A DNA stretch of 64,000 nucleotides from Clostridium gelidum (GCF_019977655.1 NZ_AP024849.1:5551001-5615000), one strand, 5' to 3'. Numbered from the stretch's first letter, positions 26,745-36,304 are shown. Numbers and translations: made by a program. Notes: generated by a model not told the origin, from the sequence alone.

Positions 26745-27932
26745 CTAATCATTTAAATAATCTATAGCTGTCTGTAAAAACAAAGTAACTCCTCTATATA
26801 ATACTGAATCATCCATCATATATTTTGAATTATGTAATGGATATACTATTCCATCTTCAAAAGTAGCAGGATTATATAGCTTAAAATAACAGCCTTTAAC
26901 CCTTTCAAAGAAAAATCCTACATCCTCTGCTCCCATCATGCACTCTTTTGCAATATGAATTTCATCTTCTTGTACTATTTTTTTTGCTGATTTTATAAAC
27001 ATATCTACCATATCAGTATCATTAACAACGCCAGAACAACCACCATCGAAATTTAATTCAAAATTTGCTCTCATTATTTTAATTAAGCCTGATACAATTT
27101 CTTCTATTCTTTTTAATACAAATTTTCTTGTTTCAATATCTGTATTTCTTACAGTTCCTTTTATCTCTACCACATCAGGAATAATATTATTAGAATTTCT
27201 TCCACCTTGGATACCACTAAAACTTATTACTGTAGGTACTGTTTGTTTTATTTCCCTAGTTAAAATATACTGAATATTATTAATAACTAGAGTTGCAATG
27301 GAAATTGGATCTATACATAAATCTGGGGTAGATGCATGGCCACCCTTTCCAATTATTTTTATATTAATTGGATCTTCAAATGCAGATACACTTCCATACT
27401 TAACTATTATATCTCCATTTTTACAATTTTCCGAGTCATTATCAACATGTAATGCTATCATTGCATCTACCTTAGGATTTTCTAACACTCCATCTTCAAT
27501 CATTGCTAATGCACCACCAGGGGCACATTCTTCTGAAGGTTGGAATATTAATTTAACTTTTCCATTTAATTTTTCTTCGTTTCTTTTAAGAATTTTAGCT
27601 ACACCAAGTAATATTGCTGTATGTGCATCATGACCACAAGCATGCATATTACCATTTTCAGATTTAAAATCTAAATTTGTTTCTTCTTTAATTTCTAAAG
27701 CATCCATATCTGCCCTTATAGCAATTGTTTTTCCTTCTTTCTTTCCTAAAACAGCACATATTCCAGAATGCTTATCATATGTAGTATATTCAAGACCCAT
27801 TTCATCCAATCTAGCTCTTACATATTCATATGTCTTAGGTAAAATCATTCCTATTTCTGGCATCTTATGAAGCTCTCTTCTCCATTTTATTAATTCATTA
27901 TTGATATCTAAAACTTCGCTTCTTATATTCAT
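26745..27932 (-). CDS. M20 family amidohydrolase (N-acyl amino acid / peptide)
   Basis: A 395-residue cytosolic zinc amidohydrolase of the M20D group (hippurate hydrolase, N-acetyl-amino-acid deacylase, IAA-amino-acid hydrolase type). Metal-site motifs are ADMDALEIKEET near 75, MHACGHDAHTA near 98 and FQPSEECAPGGA near 130, with GAEDVGFF near 343. GGAGGC lies ahead of the ATG. It sits between the transporter's binding protein and its permease, so it probably releases an amino acid from an imported acylated form. The exact substrate is unknown. A paralogue of similar size lies at 55305. Confidence 0.9.
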   Translation of the reverse strand: MNIRSEVLDINNELIKWRRELHKMPEIGMILPKTYEYVRARLDEMGLEYTTYDKHSGICAVLGKKEGKTIAIRADMDALEIKEETNLDFKSENGNMHACGHDAHTAILLGVAKILKRNEEKLNGKVKLIFQPSEECAPGGALAMIEDGVLENPKVDAMIALHVDNDSENCKNGDIIVKYGSVSAFEDPINIKIIGKGGHASTPDLCIDPISIATLVINNIQYILTREIKQTVPTVISFSGIQGGRNSNNIIPDVVEIKGTVRNTDIETRKFVLKRIEEIVSGLIKIMRANFELNFDGGCSGVVNDTDMVDMFIKSAKKIVQEDEIHIAKECMMGAEDVGFFFERVKGCYFKLYNPATFEDGIVYPLHNSKYMMDDSVLYRGVTLFLQTAIDYLND

Positions 27933-27969
27933 TTTATAATTATGCCTCCAAACTCAAAGGTTGTATGTA

Positions 27970-28122
27970 TTGAAATTCTTCACTTTTGTCCATCTAATAA
28001 TGACACAGGATATGCATCTATTTTATCTATATTAGTTACTTTTGATGTTATATCCTTACCTTCAAAATGTAATTTAATTATTTGTATATGGTATTGTAAT
28101 AAGTTAAAGGCATCACAATCTT
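27970..28122 (-). pseudogene. Remnant of a second glnQ-like ATPase gene
   Basis: Nucleotide blocks CTTTTGTCCATCTAATAATG, GGATATGCATCTATTTT, TCTATATTAGTTAC, TTTTGATGTTATATCCTTA and AATAAGTTAAAGGCATC match glnQ at about 25201-25258 and 25414-25505 in the same order, with some 160 bp missing between the two parts. No open frame remains. It lies between the amidohydrolase and binding-protein genes, so a second copy of the ATPase gene probably once stood here. Confidence 0.75.
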
Positions 28123-28220
28123 AATATTTTATAAGAAGTGTTGCCTCAACTTTTAATTATATATATATGTTATACAAATTTTTCATTAAAATCACAATGA
28201 ATATTCTAATATGACATATA

Positions 28221-29066
28221 TTATTCTGCTAGTGCTAATTTATTTGCCTCTACGAAGAATTGTTGCACTTTGTTTTCATCTTTTAATTTCTTTAATGTCT
28301 TATTAATTTCTGTTGTTAACTCATTTGAACCTTTTTTCATTGCTATTGCACATCCACCATCTGGATCTTTAACTTCTAAGCTACTTGCTGCAATACCTGT
28401 ATTCTTTTGAACAGTTAAATCTGCAACTGTTGATTCAACTAAAACTGCATCTATTTTATTGTTCTTTAGATCTAATACTAAATCAGGAACTTTATCTAAA
28501 GACTTAATTTTATCTGCCTCAAAATTACCCTTTGCAATACCTTCTTGAATTGATCCCTTTTGAACTCCAATTTTCTTTCCTTTTAAATCTTCAATTTTAG
28601 CAATTCCTGCTTCTTCTCCAGATCTAAGCATAAATCTATGTGTTGCAATGAAGTATATATCTGAGAAATCTGCATTTTGTTTTCTTTCATCAGTTGGAGT
28701 CATACCTGCAAATATCATATCAACTTTATCTGCTTGAAGCGCTACAAGCAAACCATCAAAAGCCATATCCTTTACTTCAAGTTCTACCCCTAAGTCTTTT
28801 GCAAATTGTTTTGCAATTTCAATGTCAAATCCAACTATTTTATCTTTTCCATCTACTTGTGTGTGGAATTCATATGGTGCATAATCTGCACTTGTTCCAA
28901 CAACAAGCTTTCCTTTTGATTTTATTGCTTCTATTGCTGTAGCTGTAGTCTTAGCTGTAGTATCTTCCTTTTTTTCAGTATTTCCACTTCCACATCCAAC
29001 CATGCTTATAGCAATAGTTGCTACTGCTGCTACTGCAACTAATTTTTTTATTATTCCATTTTTCAT
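28221..29066 (-). CDS. Amino-acid ABC transporter substrate-binding lipoprotein
   Basis: A 281-residue family 3 solute-binding protein. A signal peptide with the lipobox MVGCGSG puts the lipidated cysteine at residue 25. The ligand-binding fold follows: GKLVVGTSADYAPYEF near 53, VGFDIEIAKQFAKDLG, MIFAGMTPTDERK near 118 and GVQKGSIQEG near 172. It is anchored outside the membrane and delivers substrate to the permease at 25622. AGGAGG lies before the ATG. It is the first gene of the transporter group. The leader 29067-29455 is AT-rich without a clear regulatory motif. Confidence 0.92.
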   Translation of the reverse strand: MKNGIIKKLVAVAAVATIAISMVGCGSGNTEKKEDTTAKTTATAIEAIKSKGKLVVGTSADYAPYEFHTQVDGKDKIVGFDIEIAKQFAKDLGVELEVKDMAFDGLLVALQADKVDMIFAGMTPTDERKQNADFSDIYFIATHRFMLRSGEEAGIAKIEDLKGKKIGVQKGSIQEGIAKGNFEADKIKSLDKVPDLVLDLKNNKIDAVLVESTVADLTVQKNTGIAASSLEVKDPDGGCAIAMKKGSNELTTEINKTLKKLKDENKVQQFFVEANKLALAE

Positions 29067-29455
29067 TATTACTACCTCCTAAAATTTATATCTTCCCTAA
29101 ATTTTGTTCTAAATCAAAACTCTATAGTTTTTCTTTTCAATAGCATAATTATACACATTTCTTAATATTTATTCAATAGCAATATGCTAAATTTTTAACT
29201 TTTATTATGTAGAATTATAATTATAGTAATCTTTCCTAATGATAGTATATATATTTATCTATCTTTTATGTATACTGTCCGATTTTATTTAGATTGATTT
29301 ACTTATGATTTGAATATATATATCATTAAATATTCTACATTCTAATACATAAATTCCCAAATATAATTTATGACAAATTGAACATTAATACCATTAAGTA
29401 TGTTTATCTATATACATACTCAAATACTAATTGGAATTTATAGTAGTGAATATTC

Positions 29456-29696
29456 ACTATACTTAGGCGTATAAACAAACAGAGAAATTGGATACATGTT
29501 TGTGAAAGCGGCATTAGAAAATAAGCTGATGAAGACATTTAATGGCAGGTTGTTCCATTTTAGTTTGTCCCAATTTTACATTGGGAGCAAACTAAAATGG
29601 ATGCAACCTGCCATTTAGTGTCTTCCAGCGAAATTTTCTTAGTCCGCTGGAATAAACATGTATTCAATTTCGGTGGTTATCCGCATAAATGTAGTT
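29456..29696. repeat. Fold-back element (family A), behind helD
   Basis: About 240 bp, closely matching the element at 24651: GAGAAATTGGATACATGTTT, GCGGCATTAGAAAATAAGCT, TTTAATGGCAGGTTGTTCCA, then GGATGCAACCTGCCATTTA, CCAGCGAAATTTTCTTAGTC and TGTATTCAATTTCGG. The arms pair along most of their length. The tip between GTTTGTCCC and GGGAGCAAAC differs from the other copy but still pairs. It ends 12 bp before the helD stop codon. Confidence 0.85.
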
Positions 29697-29708
29697 TTCA
29701 CCTTAAGG

Positions 29709-31910
29709 TTATATTAAATCTTTAATTATAGATAATCTATGCAATGCTCTAGTACACATTATATACTTAACTAAAGGCTGAATCTCTCCATTTTCCACTA
29801 CTATTACACCATCAAATTCTAGACCTTTCGCTAAATAAGCTGGTATAAGTACCTTTCCGCCCTTATAAAGAATATCTTCATTATCTAGATTTTGTATATT
29901 AATTCTTTCTTTAATAAGATGGGCAAATTTGTTTAATTCCTTCTTACCTTTAAATATTACTGCAATATTTTCATATCCATCTTCTTCATAATCCTCAATT
30001 ATTGATATAAGAGTATTTACAAAGTCCTCCTCACTTGAAGTTTCCTCCTGAATAACAGGCTCTCCACTTCTAACTAACGGAATTATTTTTTCTTCATTTA
30101 AGAATTGATTTGCATATTCCATTATTTCTTGAGTTGATCTATAGCTCTTATTTAATTCATATTTCTTAATTTCAATATTAGAATCCTTAAAGACTTCATC
30201 TAAATGAAGCATTGCAGGTTCTTTACTAGTTGTGATTAATCTTTGATTAGAATCTCCAACTATTGTATAACTTTTGCATCCTGTTATTTCCTTAATGATT
30301 TCAAATTGTATAAAACTATAATCTTGTGCTTCATCAATTACAATGTGTTTTATTTCGTCCTTTACCTTTATTCCTTGTAATTTCACCATAAAATAAAGCA
30401 TTCCTGCTAAATCCATATATCCTAAATTATTTGCTTCTTCTTTTAAAACTTCATTATTGTCATTTAAAATTGTCCTCAAAATGATGTTATCTACATTATC
30501 CAACGTATCTTCTTTAATTCCTTTTGAATTAACCATTTTCTTATAAATATCTATCATTGGCTCAATTTTAATCCAAGCATCTAATTCATTACGGCAAATT
30601 ATAACCTCTCTTATAATTTCTCTTATTTTAATTCTTTTCATGTATTCTATATTACTTTTTTCCATTTCTAATTCATCTTTTGATAAATTATCTGTCTTTT
30701 CCTTAATCTCAGCATTTAATTTATAAACTTCTTCATCTCTTTTATCCTTAATCTTAACTATTAGTATTCTTTTTATCTTTTCACTTCTTCTAAACAAAGG
30801 CATATCTTTATAATGAACAGTGAATAATTCTTCTATTTCTTTAGTTGAAACAATTTCTGTGTTTTTAAATTTAATTGCTTGTATTTCAAAATATTCTTTA
30901 TCTAATGCTTGTATGCTTGAATTTAATAACTCCAAAAATTCCTTAGAACTTTTATACTTATATTCTTCTAATGCAGTTTCATTTCCATTCATAGCATCTT
31001 CAATATAACTTCCAAAAGTCTTTACTTTTATATTTTCTAAGCCAAGTTCCTTCTTTGCAAAATTCTCAAAAGTACTTTGTTTTATATTACCCTCACCAAG
31101 AGTGGGCAGTACTTGAGCTATATAATCCATGAAAATATCATTAGGTCCAAAAATTAATACCTTATCTCCAAATTGTTTTCTAAAGTTATAAAGCAAATAA
31201 GAAATTCTATGAAGTGCAATAGTTGTCTTACCTGAACCTGCAACACCATTTACAACAACTACTTTATTTCTATCTTCTCTAATAATTTCATCTTGTTCCC
31301 TTTGAATAGTCATCACTATATCTTTTAACTTATCAGATGAATTTTCAGTTAAAACCATTTGAAGTATTTCATCCTTAACATCTAATGCTGAATCAAATAC
31401 ACCTTTCAATTCACCTTTTTTAACTATTAGCTGTTTTCTTGATAATATATCCGCATCTATTTCCCCCATTGGCGGGTTATAACTTGCTTTTCCAAGTGCT
31501 CCTTTATAAAAAAGGGCTGCAATTGGAGCTCTCCAATCAACAATCAAAGGTTCATAACTGTCCTCTAAAGTTAATCCGTATCTGCCTACATACATATCTT
31601 CTGGAACATCCTCATTTTCCTTAAAAGTAACCTTTCCAAAGTAAGGTGCTTCCTTAAGTTTTGTATATTCCATAAGCCTTTTATCTATTGTCCTATATGA
31701 TTCTTCTTGAACATAGTTTTCATGATCAAAGTAATCTATAACTTGATCGTCATCATCTTTATATTCTTCAATATATTTCTTTCTAGAGTCAAGAATGTAT
31801 TTTGTAACACCTTTTCTTTTCTCTACATAATTCAAAATTTCCTTATTTAATATATCTAAAATTTCATTTAATTTATTTTCTTCTCTTAAGAAATCTACTT
31901 GTTTATCCAA
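29709..31910 (-). CDS. helD: HelD-type RNA polymerase recycling ATPase
   Basis: A 733-residue UvrD/Rep-like helicase-fold ATPase of the HelD family, which in Bacillus pulls stalled RNA polymerase off nucleic acid. An N-terminal coiled region (1-80) precedes Walker A, NGVAGSGKTTIALHR near 226; Walker B, HIVIDEAQD near 520; motif III around IVGDSNQRL near 553; and the C-terminal AKGLEFDGVIV near 700. I start at the TTG at 31910, with AAAGGGG 8 bp ahead; the longer TTG-started reading lies on the ribosome site. A CAATTG-type repeat stands just upstream of that site. Confidence 0.88.
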   Translation of the reverse strand: MDKQVDFLREENKLNEILDILNKEILNYVEKRKGVTKYILDSRKKYIEEYKDDDDQVIDYFDHENYVQEESYRTIDKRLMEYTKLKEAPYFGKVTFKENEDVPEDMYVGRYGLTLEDSYEPLIVDWRAPIAALFYKGALGKASYNPPMGEIDADILSRKQLIVKKGELKGVFDSALDVKDEILQMVLTENSSDKLKDIVMTIQREQDEIIREDRNKVVVVNGVAGSGKTTIALHRISYLLYNFRKQFGDKVLIFGPNDIFMDYIAQVLPTLGEGNIKQSTFENFAKKELGLENIKVKTFGSYIEDAMNGNETALEEYKYKSSKEFLELLNSSIQALDKEYFEIQAIKFKNTEIVSTKEIEELFTVHYKDMPLFRRSEKIKRILIVKIKDKRDEEVYKLNAEIKEKTDNLSKDELEMEKSNIEYMKRIKIREIIREVIICRNELDAWIKIEPMIDIYKKMVNSKGIKEDTLDNVDNIILRTILNDNNEVLKEEANNLGYMDLAGMLYFMVKLQGIKVKDEIKHIVIDEAQDYSFIQFEIIKEITGCKSYTIVGDSNQRLITTSKEPAMLHLDEVFKDSNIEIKKYELNKSYRSTQEIMEYANQFLNEEKIIPLVRSGEPVIQEETSSEEDFVNTLISIIEDYEEDGYENIAVIFKGKKELNKFAHLIKERINIQNLDNEDILYKGGKVLIPAYLAKGLEFDGVIVVENGEIQPLVKYIMCTRALHRLSIIKDLI

Positions 31911-31924
31911 AATTCCAACCCCTT

Positions 31925-32072
31925 TATTCAATTTACAATTAACAGTTTACAATTAACAATTGTGGATGAAACTCTTTTGGAGTTTCTAATAAATTATTAA
32001 AAGCCAATTGGGCTTTGTTCCTTAACTGTTAATTGTTAACTGTACATTGTCAATTGACAATGCACAATGTAT
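31925..32072. repeat. CAATTG-type repeats with an internal hairpin
   Basis: CAATTTACAATTAACAG, TTTACAATTAACAATTG at 31928-31961; a GAAACTCTTTTGGAGTTTC hairpin (31967-31987); an AAAGCCAATTGGGCTTT hairpin with TTCCTTAACTG (31998-32030); then TGTTAATTG, TGTACATTGTCAATTGACAA and TGCACAATGT. The last is itself palindromic (TTGTCAATTGACAA). It has the same build as the direct repeats at 2001 and 2727. Confidence 0.65.
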
Positions 32073-32162
32073 GGCTAAAAACTCTAAATCAGTTTTATGT
32101 CCTCCATTGTGCATTAATATTTTTTATTTAAATTTGTAATTACTTATAGTCTCAGTTCTCAT

Positions 32163-32194
32163 CTTAGGTACATGAAAATAAATAACAAATCCAA
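32163..32194. repeat. Single end of a family B fold-back element
   Basis: CTTAGGTACATGAAAATAAA, TAACAAATCC matches the left end of the element at 26550. It stands alone, directly before the ftsH stop codon at 32197, with no partner arm found. Confidence 0.6.
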
Positions 32195-32196
32195 AA

Positions 32197-34332
32197 CTAC
32201 AATTTATAATCATCTGTAGTTTCAGCTTCACCATCAAGCCGAGGTTTAGTTTCTCCACTCGTTATGATTTCATTTTCAGCTGCATCTTCATCCGTCTTAT
32301 TATTTCTAATTCCACCAATAACTCCAATTTCAAACTTTTCTTCATTCTTATTGGCGTCATCATCTATAATTGTATCTATTGAATGCTTTTTAGCTCTTCT
32401 TTCTTCTAGATCTTTTACTTGCTTATCATTTTCTAATTTTTCTTTTTCCTTTGTTTCCTTCATTTCCGGATACTTTTCATAGACAATTTCTAAGAATTCT
32501 TCGCCAAAAATACTTTCCTTTTCTAGAAGCACAGCAGATATTTTTTCCATTAATTCTCTATTATCACTTATGATTTTTCTTGCTTTTTTATGAGCTTCCC
32601 TAATTATATTCATTGCTTCTTTATCCAGAATAGTTGAAGTTTCTTCGCTACAATTCCTTACAGCCCTGCCATCTAAATATCTGTTTTGAATAGACTCTAA
32701 TGCCATCATATCAAATTGTTCACTCATACCATAAACTGATACCATTTGTCTTGCAATTGCAGTTGCTCTTTCTATATCATTTGATGCTCCGGTTGTAACT
32801 ATATCAAATACTTCTTCTTCAGCAGCTCTACCACCAACTAACATTGTTATTTGATTTATTAGATCTTCCTTAGAATTTAAATATTTATTTTCTTCTTCTA
32901 TTTGCATAGTATAACCTAGTGCACCCCCAGTTCTGGGAACAATAGTTATTTTATGTACTGGTTCTGTATTTTTAAGCAATGCTGCAACAAGTGCATGACC
33001 AACCTCATGATATGCAACAATTTCTCTTTCTTTTGGAGAAAGAATTCTATCTTTTTTCTCTTTACCTGCAATTATAACTTCCACAGCTTCTCTCAAATCT
33101 TCTTGTAGTACTAATTTTCTTCTTTTTCTTACTGCTCTTAAAGCACCTTCATTTACAATATTAGCAAGATCAGCTCCTACAGCTCCTGGAGTACTTTTTG
33201 CTATTTCATGTAAATCAACATCATCACCTAAATGTACATTTTTTGCATGAACTTTAAGTATAGCTTCTCTACCTTTAAATTCTGGTCTATCAACAATAAC
33301 TCTTCTATCAAATCTACCTGGTCTTAACAGTGCTTTATCAAGTATTTCAGGTCTATTTGTAGCTCCAAGTAAAACTACACCCTTAGATGAATCAAATCCA
33401 TCCATTTCAGAAAGTAATTGATTTAAAGTTTGCTCTCTTTCATCATTACTTTGCATTTGATTATCTCTACTCTTACCAATTGCATCAATTTCATCTATAA
33501 AAATAATACATGGTGCTTTTGCAACTGCATCCTTAAATAATTCTCTAACTCTTGAAGCTCCAACTCCTACAAACATTTCAACAAAGCTTGAACCTGAAAG
33601 TGAGAAAAATGGTACTTTAGCTTCTCCAGCTACAGCCCTTGCAATAAGTGTTTTACCTGTTCCTGGAGGTCCTACTAGTAAAACTCCCTTAGGTAATTTA
33701 GCTCCTATTTCAGTATACTTAGTTGGCGCATTTAAGAAATCAATAACTTCTTTTAATGAGTCCTTAGCTTCTTCTTGCCCTGCTACATCATCAAAAGTTA
33801 CTTTTATATCGCTTTCTACGTAAATCTTAGCGTTATTCTTGCCGATGCCCATGACACCGCCTCCGCCTCCGCCCATTTTAGAAAACAAGAACTTCCACAT
33901 GAAAAATAGAAGTATCATAGGTAATATCCAAGTAAGTGCAAAATTCATAATTGGAGTTTGCTTAGGATTTTCACGATAAAAGTCAATGTTTGCATCCTTT
34001 AAAGCTAGAATTAAACTTTGATCATTCATATTCCCTGTATATAAAGTTTTTCCTTTATATTCTCCATTATTTTCACTAGGTGTTATAACTAAATCATCAC
34101 TTGTTATAACAACTTTTGAAATTTCTTTATCACTTAGTAATTTTGAAAATTCATTGTATGTAATTCTTTGAGTTGTCGTTGAATCTTTTGCATAATTAAA
34201 TGCCATTACAAATGCAAAAGCTATTAGAAAGTAAGTAATCGCCATGGTCATAGAATTTTTATTATTCTTTTTATTATTTCCATTTTTATTATTTCCATTT
34301 TTATTATTTCCATTTTTATTATTATTCTGCAT
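32197..34332 (-). CDS. ftsH: ATP-dependent zinc metalloprotease FtsH
   Basis: A 711-residue membrane AAA protease that extracts and degrades membrane and regulatory proteins. Two membrane helices (about 29-46 and 125-147) flank the small extracytoplasmic domain. The AAA module has GPPGTGKT near 222, IFIDEIDAIG near 280 and RPGRFDRR near 336. The protease zinc site is HEVGH near 441. An acidic/charged tail (640-711) is long for the family. The first 27 residues are an unusual Asn/Lys/Gly tract encoded by a 15-bp tandem repeat. AAGGAAAGGTG lies before the ATG. Confidence 0.95.
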   Translation of the reverse strand: MQNNNKNGNNKNGNNKNGNNKKNNKNSMTMAITYFLIAFAFVMAFNYAKDSTTTQRITYNEFSKLLSDKEISKVVITSDDLVITPSENNGEYKGKTLYTGNMNDQSLILALKDANIDFYRENPKQTPIMNFALTWILPMILLFFMWKFLFSKMGGGGGGVMGIGKNNAKIYVESDIKVTFDDVAGQEEAKDSLKEVIDFLNAPTKYTEIGAKLPKGVLLVGPPGTGKTLIARAVAGEAKVPFFSLSGSSFVEMFVGVGASRVRELFKDAVAKAPCIIFIDEIDAIGKSRDNQMQSNDEREQTLNQLLSEMDGFDSSKGVVLLGATNRPEILDKALLRPGRFDRRVIVDRPEFKGREAILKVHAKNVHLGDDVDLHEIAKSTPGAVGADLANIVNEGALRAVRKRRKLVLQEDLREAVEVIIAGKEKKDRILSPKEREIVAYHEVGHALVAALLKNTEPVHKITIVPRTGGALGYTMQIEEENKYLNSKEDLINQITMLVGGRAAEEEVFDIVTTGASNDIERATAIARQMVSVYGMSEQFDMMALESIQNRYLDGRAVRNCSEETSTILDKEAMNIIREAHKKARKIISDNRELMEKISAVLLEKESIFGEEFLEIVYEKYPEMKETKEKEKLENDKQVKDLEERRAKKHSIDTIIDDDANKNEEKFEIGVIGGIRNNKTDEDAAENEIITSGETKPRLDGEAETTDDYKL
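34271..34324. repeat. 15-bp tandem repeat in ftsH
   Basis: Three exact copies of TTATTATTTCCATTT and part of a fourth, encoding repeated NKNGN on the minus strand. The period is a multiple of three, so copy-number changes would keep the frame. Confidence 0.85.
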
Positions 34333-34393
34333 CTAATCACCTTTCCTTAACATTATTTATTTTCTTTATCTTTAGTCATATTCATATGCAGTA

Positions 34394-34615
34394 TTACTCT
34401 TCCCACATATTTTTCATACTGTCATTTATCTGCTTTTTTCTATTTAACGTAAACTTTTTGTCTATTTCAAAGTATTCACCCTTCTTAATTAAAATATCTC
34501 CTTCATTGAAATTACTCTCAATATTTTCAATACATATCTTATACATATCTCCATTTTCCTTTTCAACAATAACATAGTTTCCTTCAACTCTATCTATTAT
34601 ATACTTTTCCTCCAT
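34394..34615 (-). CDS. DUF3006 domain protein
   Basis: A 73-residue soluble protein. The start (YIIDRVEGNYVIVEKENGDMY) and the later EGDILIKKGEYFEID fit DUF3006, a small beta-rich domain of unknown function that is common in Clostridia. GAGGGG lies ahead of the ATG. It lies between ftsH and a signal-peptidase gene on the same strand with short gaps (61 and 26 bp), so the three are probably one transcript. Nothing here shows its job. Confidence 0.75.
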   Translation of the reverse strand: MEEKYIIDRVEGNYVIVEKENGDMYKICIENIESNFNEGDILIKKGEYFEIDKKFTLNRKKQINDSMKNMWEE

Positions 34616-34641
34616 TTAATCCCCTCTTTTCATAATACACA

Positions 34642-35301
34642 TTAATTTAAACTACCGAAGTCTTTAAATGGATAAAATTTAATTCTAGCTCTTCCTTGTA
34701 TATTGGAAGCATCTATAAATGGATTAATCCATTTTCTGGCATCATATGAACGGCTTCTATTATCTCCTAAAAAGAAGAATTTATTATCTGGCACATTAAA
34801 ATCCCCATCATAACTTTCATTATTTTTTACATAATCTTCTTTAATATCTTCTCCATTTACATTGACAATACCATCATGTATTTTAATATGATCTCCAGGA
34901 AGTCCTATTGCTCTTTTTATAAGCACCTCATTAAGCTCCTCTGAAAAAAATACAATTATATCTCCTCTTTTAATTTTATCAGTATCATACACTCTCGTTA
35001 CCATTAATTTATCACCAATATTTAAAGTTGGAACCATTGATTCACTTGGTATATAAACATTATAAACTAAAAACTTATTTATTAGTAATGCTATTCCTAT
35101 GGCAGCTATTATTGGAATTATCCATTCACTGAAAAAGCTACCTTTTGATAGAAAACTTGCTATGAATCCCTTTTTTGATAAGTTTTCTTCTTTATCCTCT
35201 ATTATATTTTCTGATTTTGAATAATAAATATTGGTTAGATCAGAGCTATTTTCTGAGCTATCTATATCTTTTGATTCCATCATCTCATCTTCTTCTCTCA
35301 T
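34642..35301 (-). CDS. lepB: Type I signal peptidase (first copy)
   Basis: A 219-residue membrane protease that cleaves signal peptides of exported proteins. A charged cytosolic N-terminus (1-50) precedes one membrane helix (about 58-76). The catalytic serine is in PSESMVPTL near 87 and the lysine in LIKRAIGLPGD near 130; GDNRSRSYDARKW is box E. AAGGGAG lies 8 bp before the ATG. It forms a tandem pair with the gene at 35429. The two differ most in the N-terminus, and the long acidic tail here is the unusual part. Confidence 0.92.
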   Translation of the reverse strand: MREEDEMMESKDIDSSENSSDLTNIYYSKSENIIEDKEENLSKKGFIASFLSKGSFFSEWIIPIIAAIGIALLINKFLVYNVYIPSESMVPTLNIGDKLMVTRVYDTDKIKRGDIIVFFSEELNEVLIKRAIGLPGDHIKIHDGIVNVNGEDIKEDYVKNNESYDGDFNVPDNKFFFLGDNRSRSYDARKWINPFIDASNIQGRARIKFYPFKDFGSLN

Positions 35302-35428
35302 TTAACGTTCTCCCTTTTTATTAAACTGCTCTTATAGTTTCAATCATATATACATTTAAATTAACATTAATATATCATTGTAATACTATTTGCACTTATA
35401 ATCAATATTCATTTTTCAATTATTGCTA

Positions 35429-35986
35429 TTACTTTAATATTTCAAAATCTTTTATTGGATAATATTTTATTCTAGCCTTGCCTTCTATATCAGATTCATC
35501 AACATAAGGACCTTTTTTCCAATGTCTTGAATCATCAGAATTTGCTCTATTATCTCCTAAAAAGAAGTATTTTCCTTGTGGTACTTGAAATGTACCATCA
35601 TATCTTTCATTATTTTTCACATAATCCTCTTTAAGCTGTTCTCCATTTCTAAAGACAACTCCATTTTTAATTTCTATTTTATCTCCGGGAAGTCCAATTA
35701 ATCTTTTTATTAAAATATCACCTTTAAATTCATCATTTTTAAATAGTACAATATCCCCTTCCTTTAAATTACCAGCATTATGTACTCTTGTTACAATCAA
35801 TCTATCTTTAACTTCTAAGGTTGGAATCATAGATCCACTTTTAATCCAAACCCCATAACCCACAAACTTCCAAATTAAAAGTGCTACAACAGCAACAACT
35901 GCTATATCTATTATCCATTCTTTTATTGTTGACTTCTTTTTAATCTTTTTATCTTCTGTCATTTGATTTTTAGCATTTTCTGTCAC
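35429..35986 (-). CDS. lepB: Type I signal peptidase (second copy)
   Basis: A 185-residue signal peptidase with the helix at about 24-41, serine in KSGSMIPTL near 52, lysine in LIKRLIGLPGD near 94 and box E GDNRANSDDSRHW. I start at the GTG at 35986, because GGAGG lies 7 bp before it and the longer reading would run through this site. Having two copies fits the many exported proteins in the window. The 127-bp gap to the next gene holds no clear terminator, so the pair may be read together with ftsH. Confidence 0.9.
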   Translation of the reverse strand: MTENAKNQMTEDKKIKKKSTIKEWIIDIAVVAVVALLIWKFVGYGVWIKSGSMIPTLEVKDRLIVTRVHNAGNLKEGDIVLFKNDEFKGDILIKRLIGLPGDKIEIKNGVVFRNGEQLKEDYVKNNERYDGTFQVPQGKYFFLGDNRANSDDSRHWKKGPYVDESDIEGKARIKYYPIKDFEILK

Positions 35987-36202
35987 ACCACTTTGCCTCC
36001 ACGTTTTATATTTTATGGTTATATATTCCATTAACATGTTATGATTAGGTTTCTCTTTAAGTCTTGGTTGAGTTTTTTTTATAGGTGTTTATTTTTCGAT
36101 ACTGTTTTAGTATACCATAATTTATTGTTTTAAATATTTACAAGTTGTAAACTTTTATATCTTTTTATTATATCTACATTTTATAATTCCACAGATATTA
36201 AA

Positions 36203-36234
36203 ATATGCACTAATTTTAAAAATTAGTGCATATC
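36203..36234 (-). terminator. Terminator behind lysA
   Basis: ATATGCACTAATTT / AAATTAGTGCATAT dyad, 70 bp past the lysA stop, followed on the minus strand by TTTTAAT. The rest of 35987-36304 is AT-rich promoter-like DNA with no defined motif. Confidence 0.75.
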
Positions 36235-36304
36235 ATCCTTATTACATGTAAAATTTTCTAAAATACCCATTTTTTAAATATAGTACCTTTAAAACAACAT
36301 GACT

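Noticed and set aside
31925..32072. CAATTG-type repeats as a CRISPR array
   Set aside because: Units are short, degenerate and without regular spacers, and there are no cas genes.
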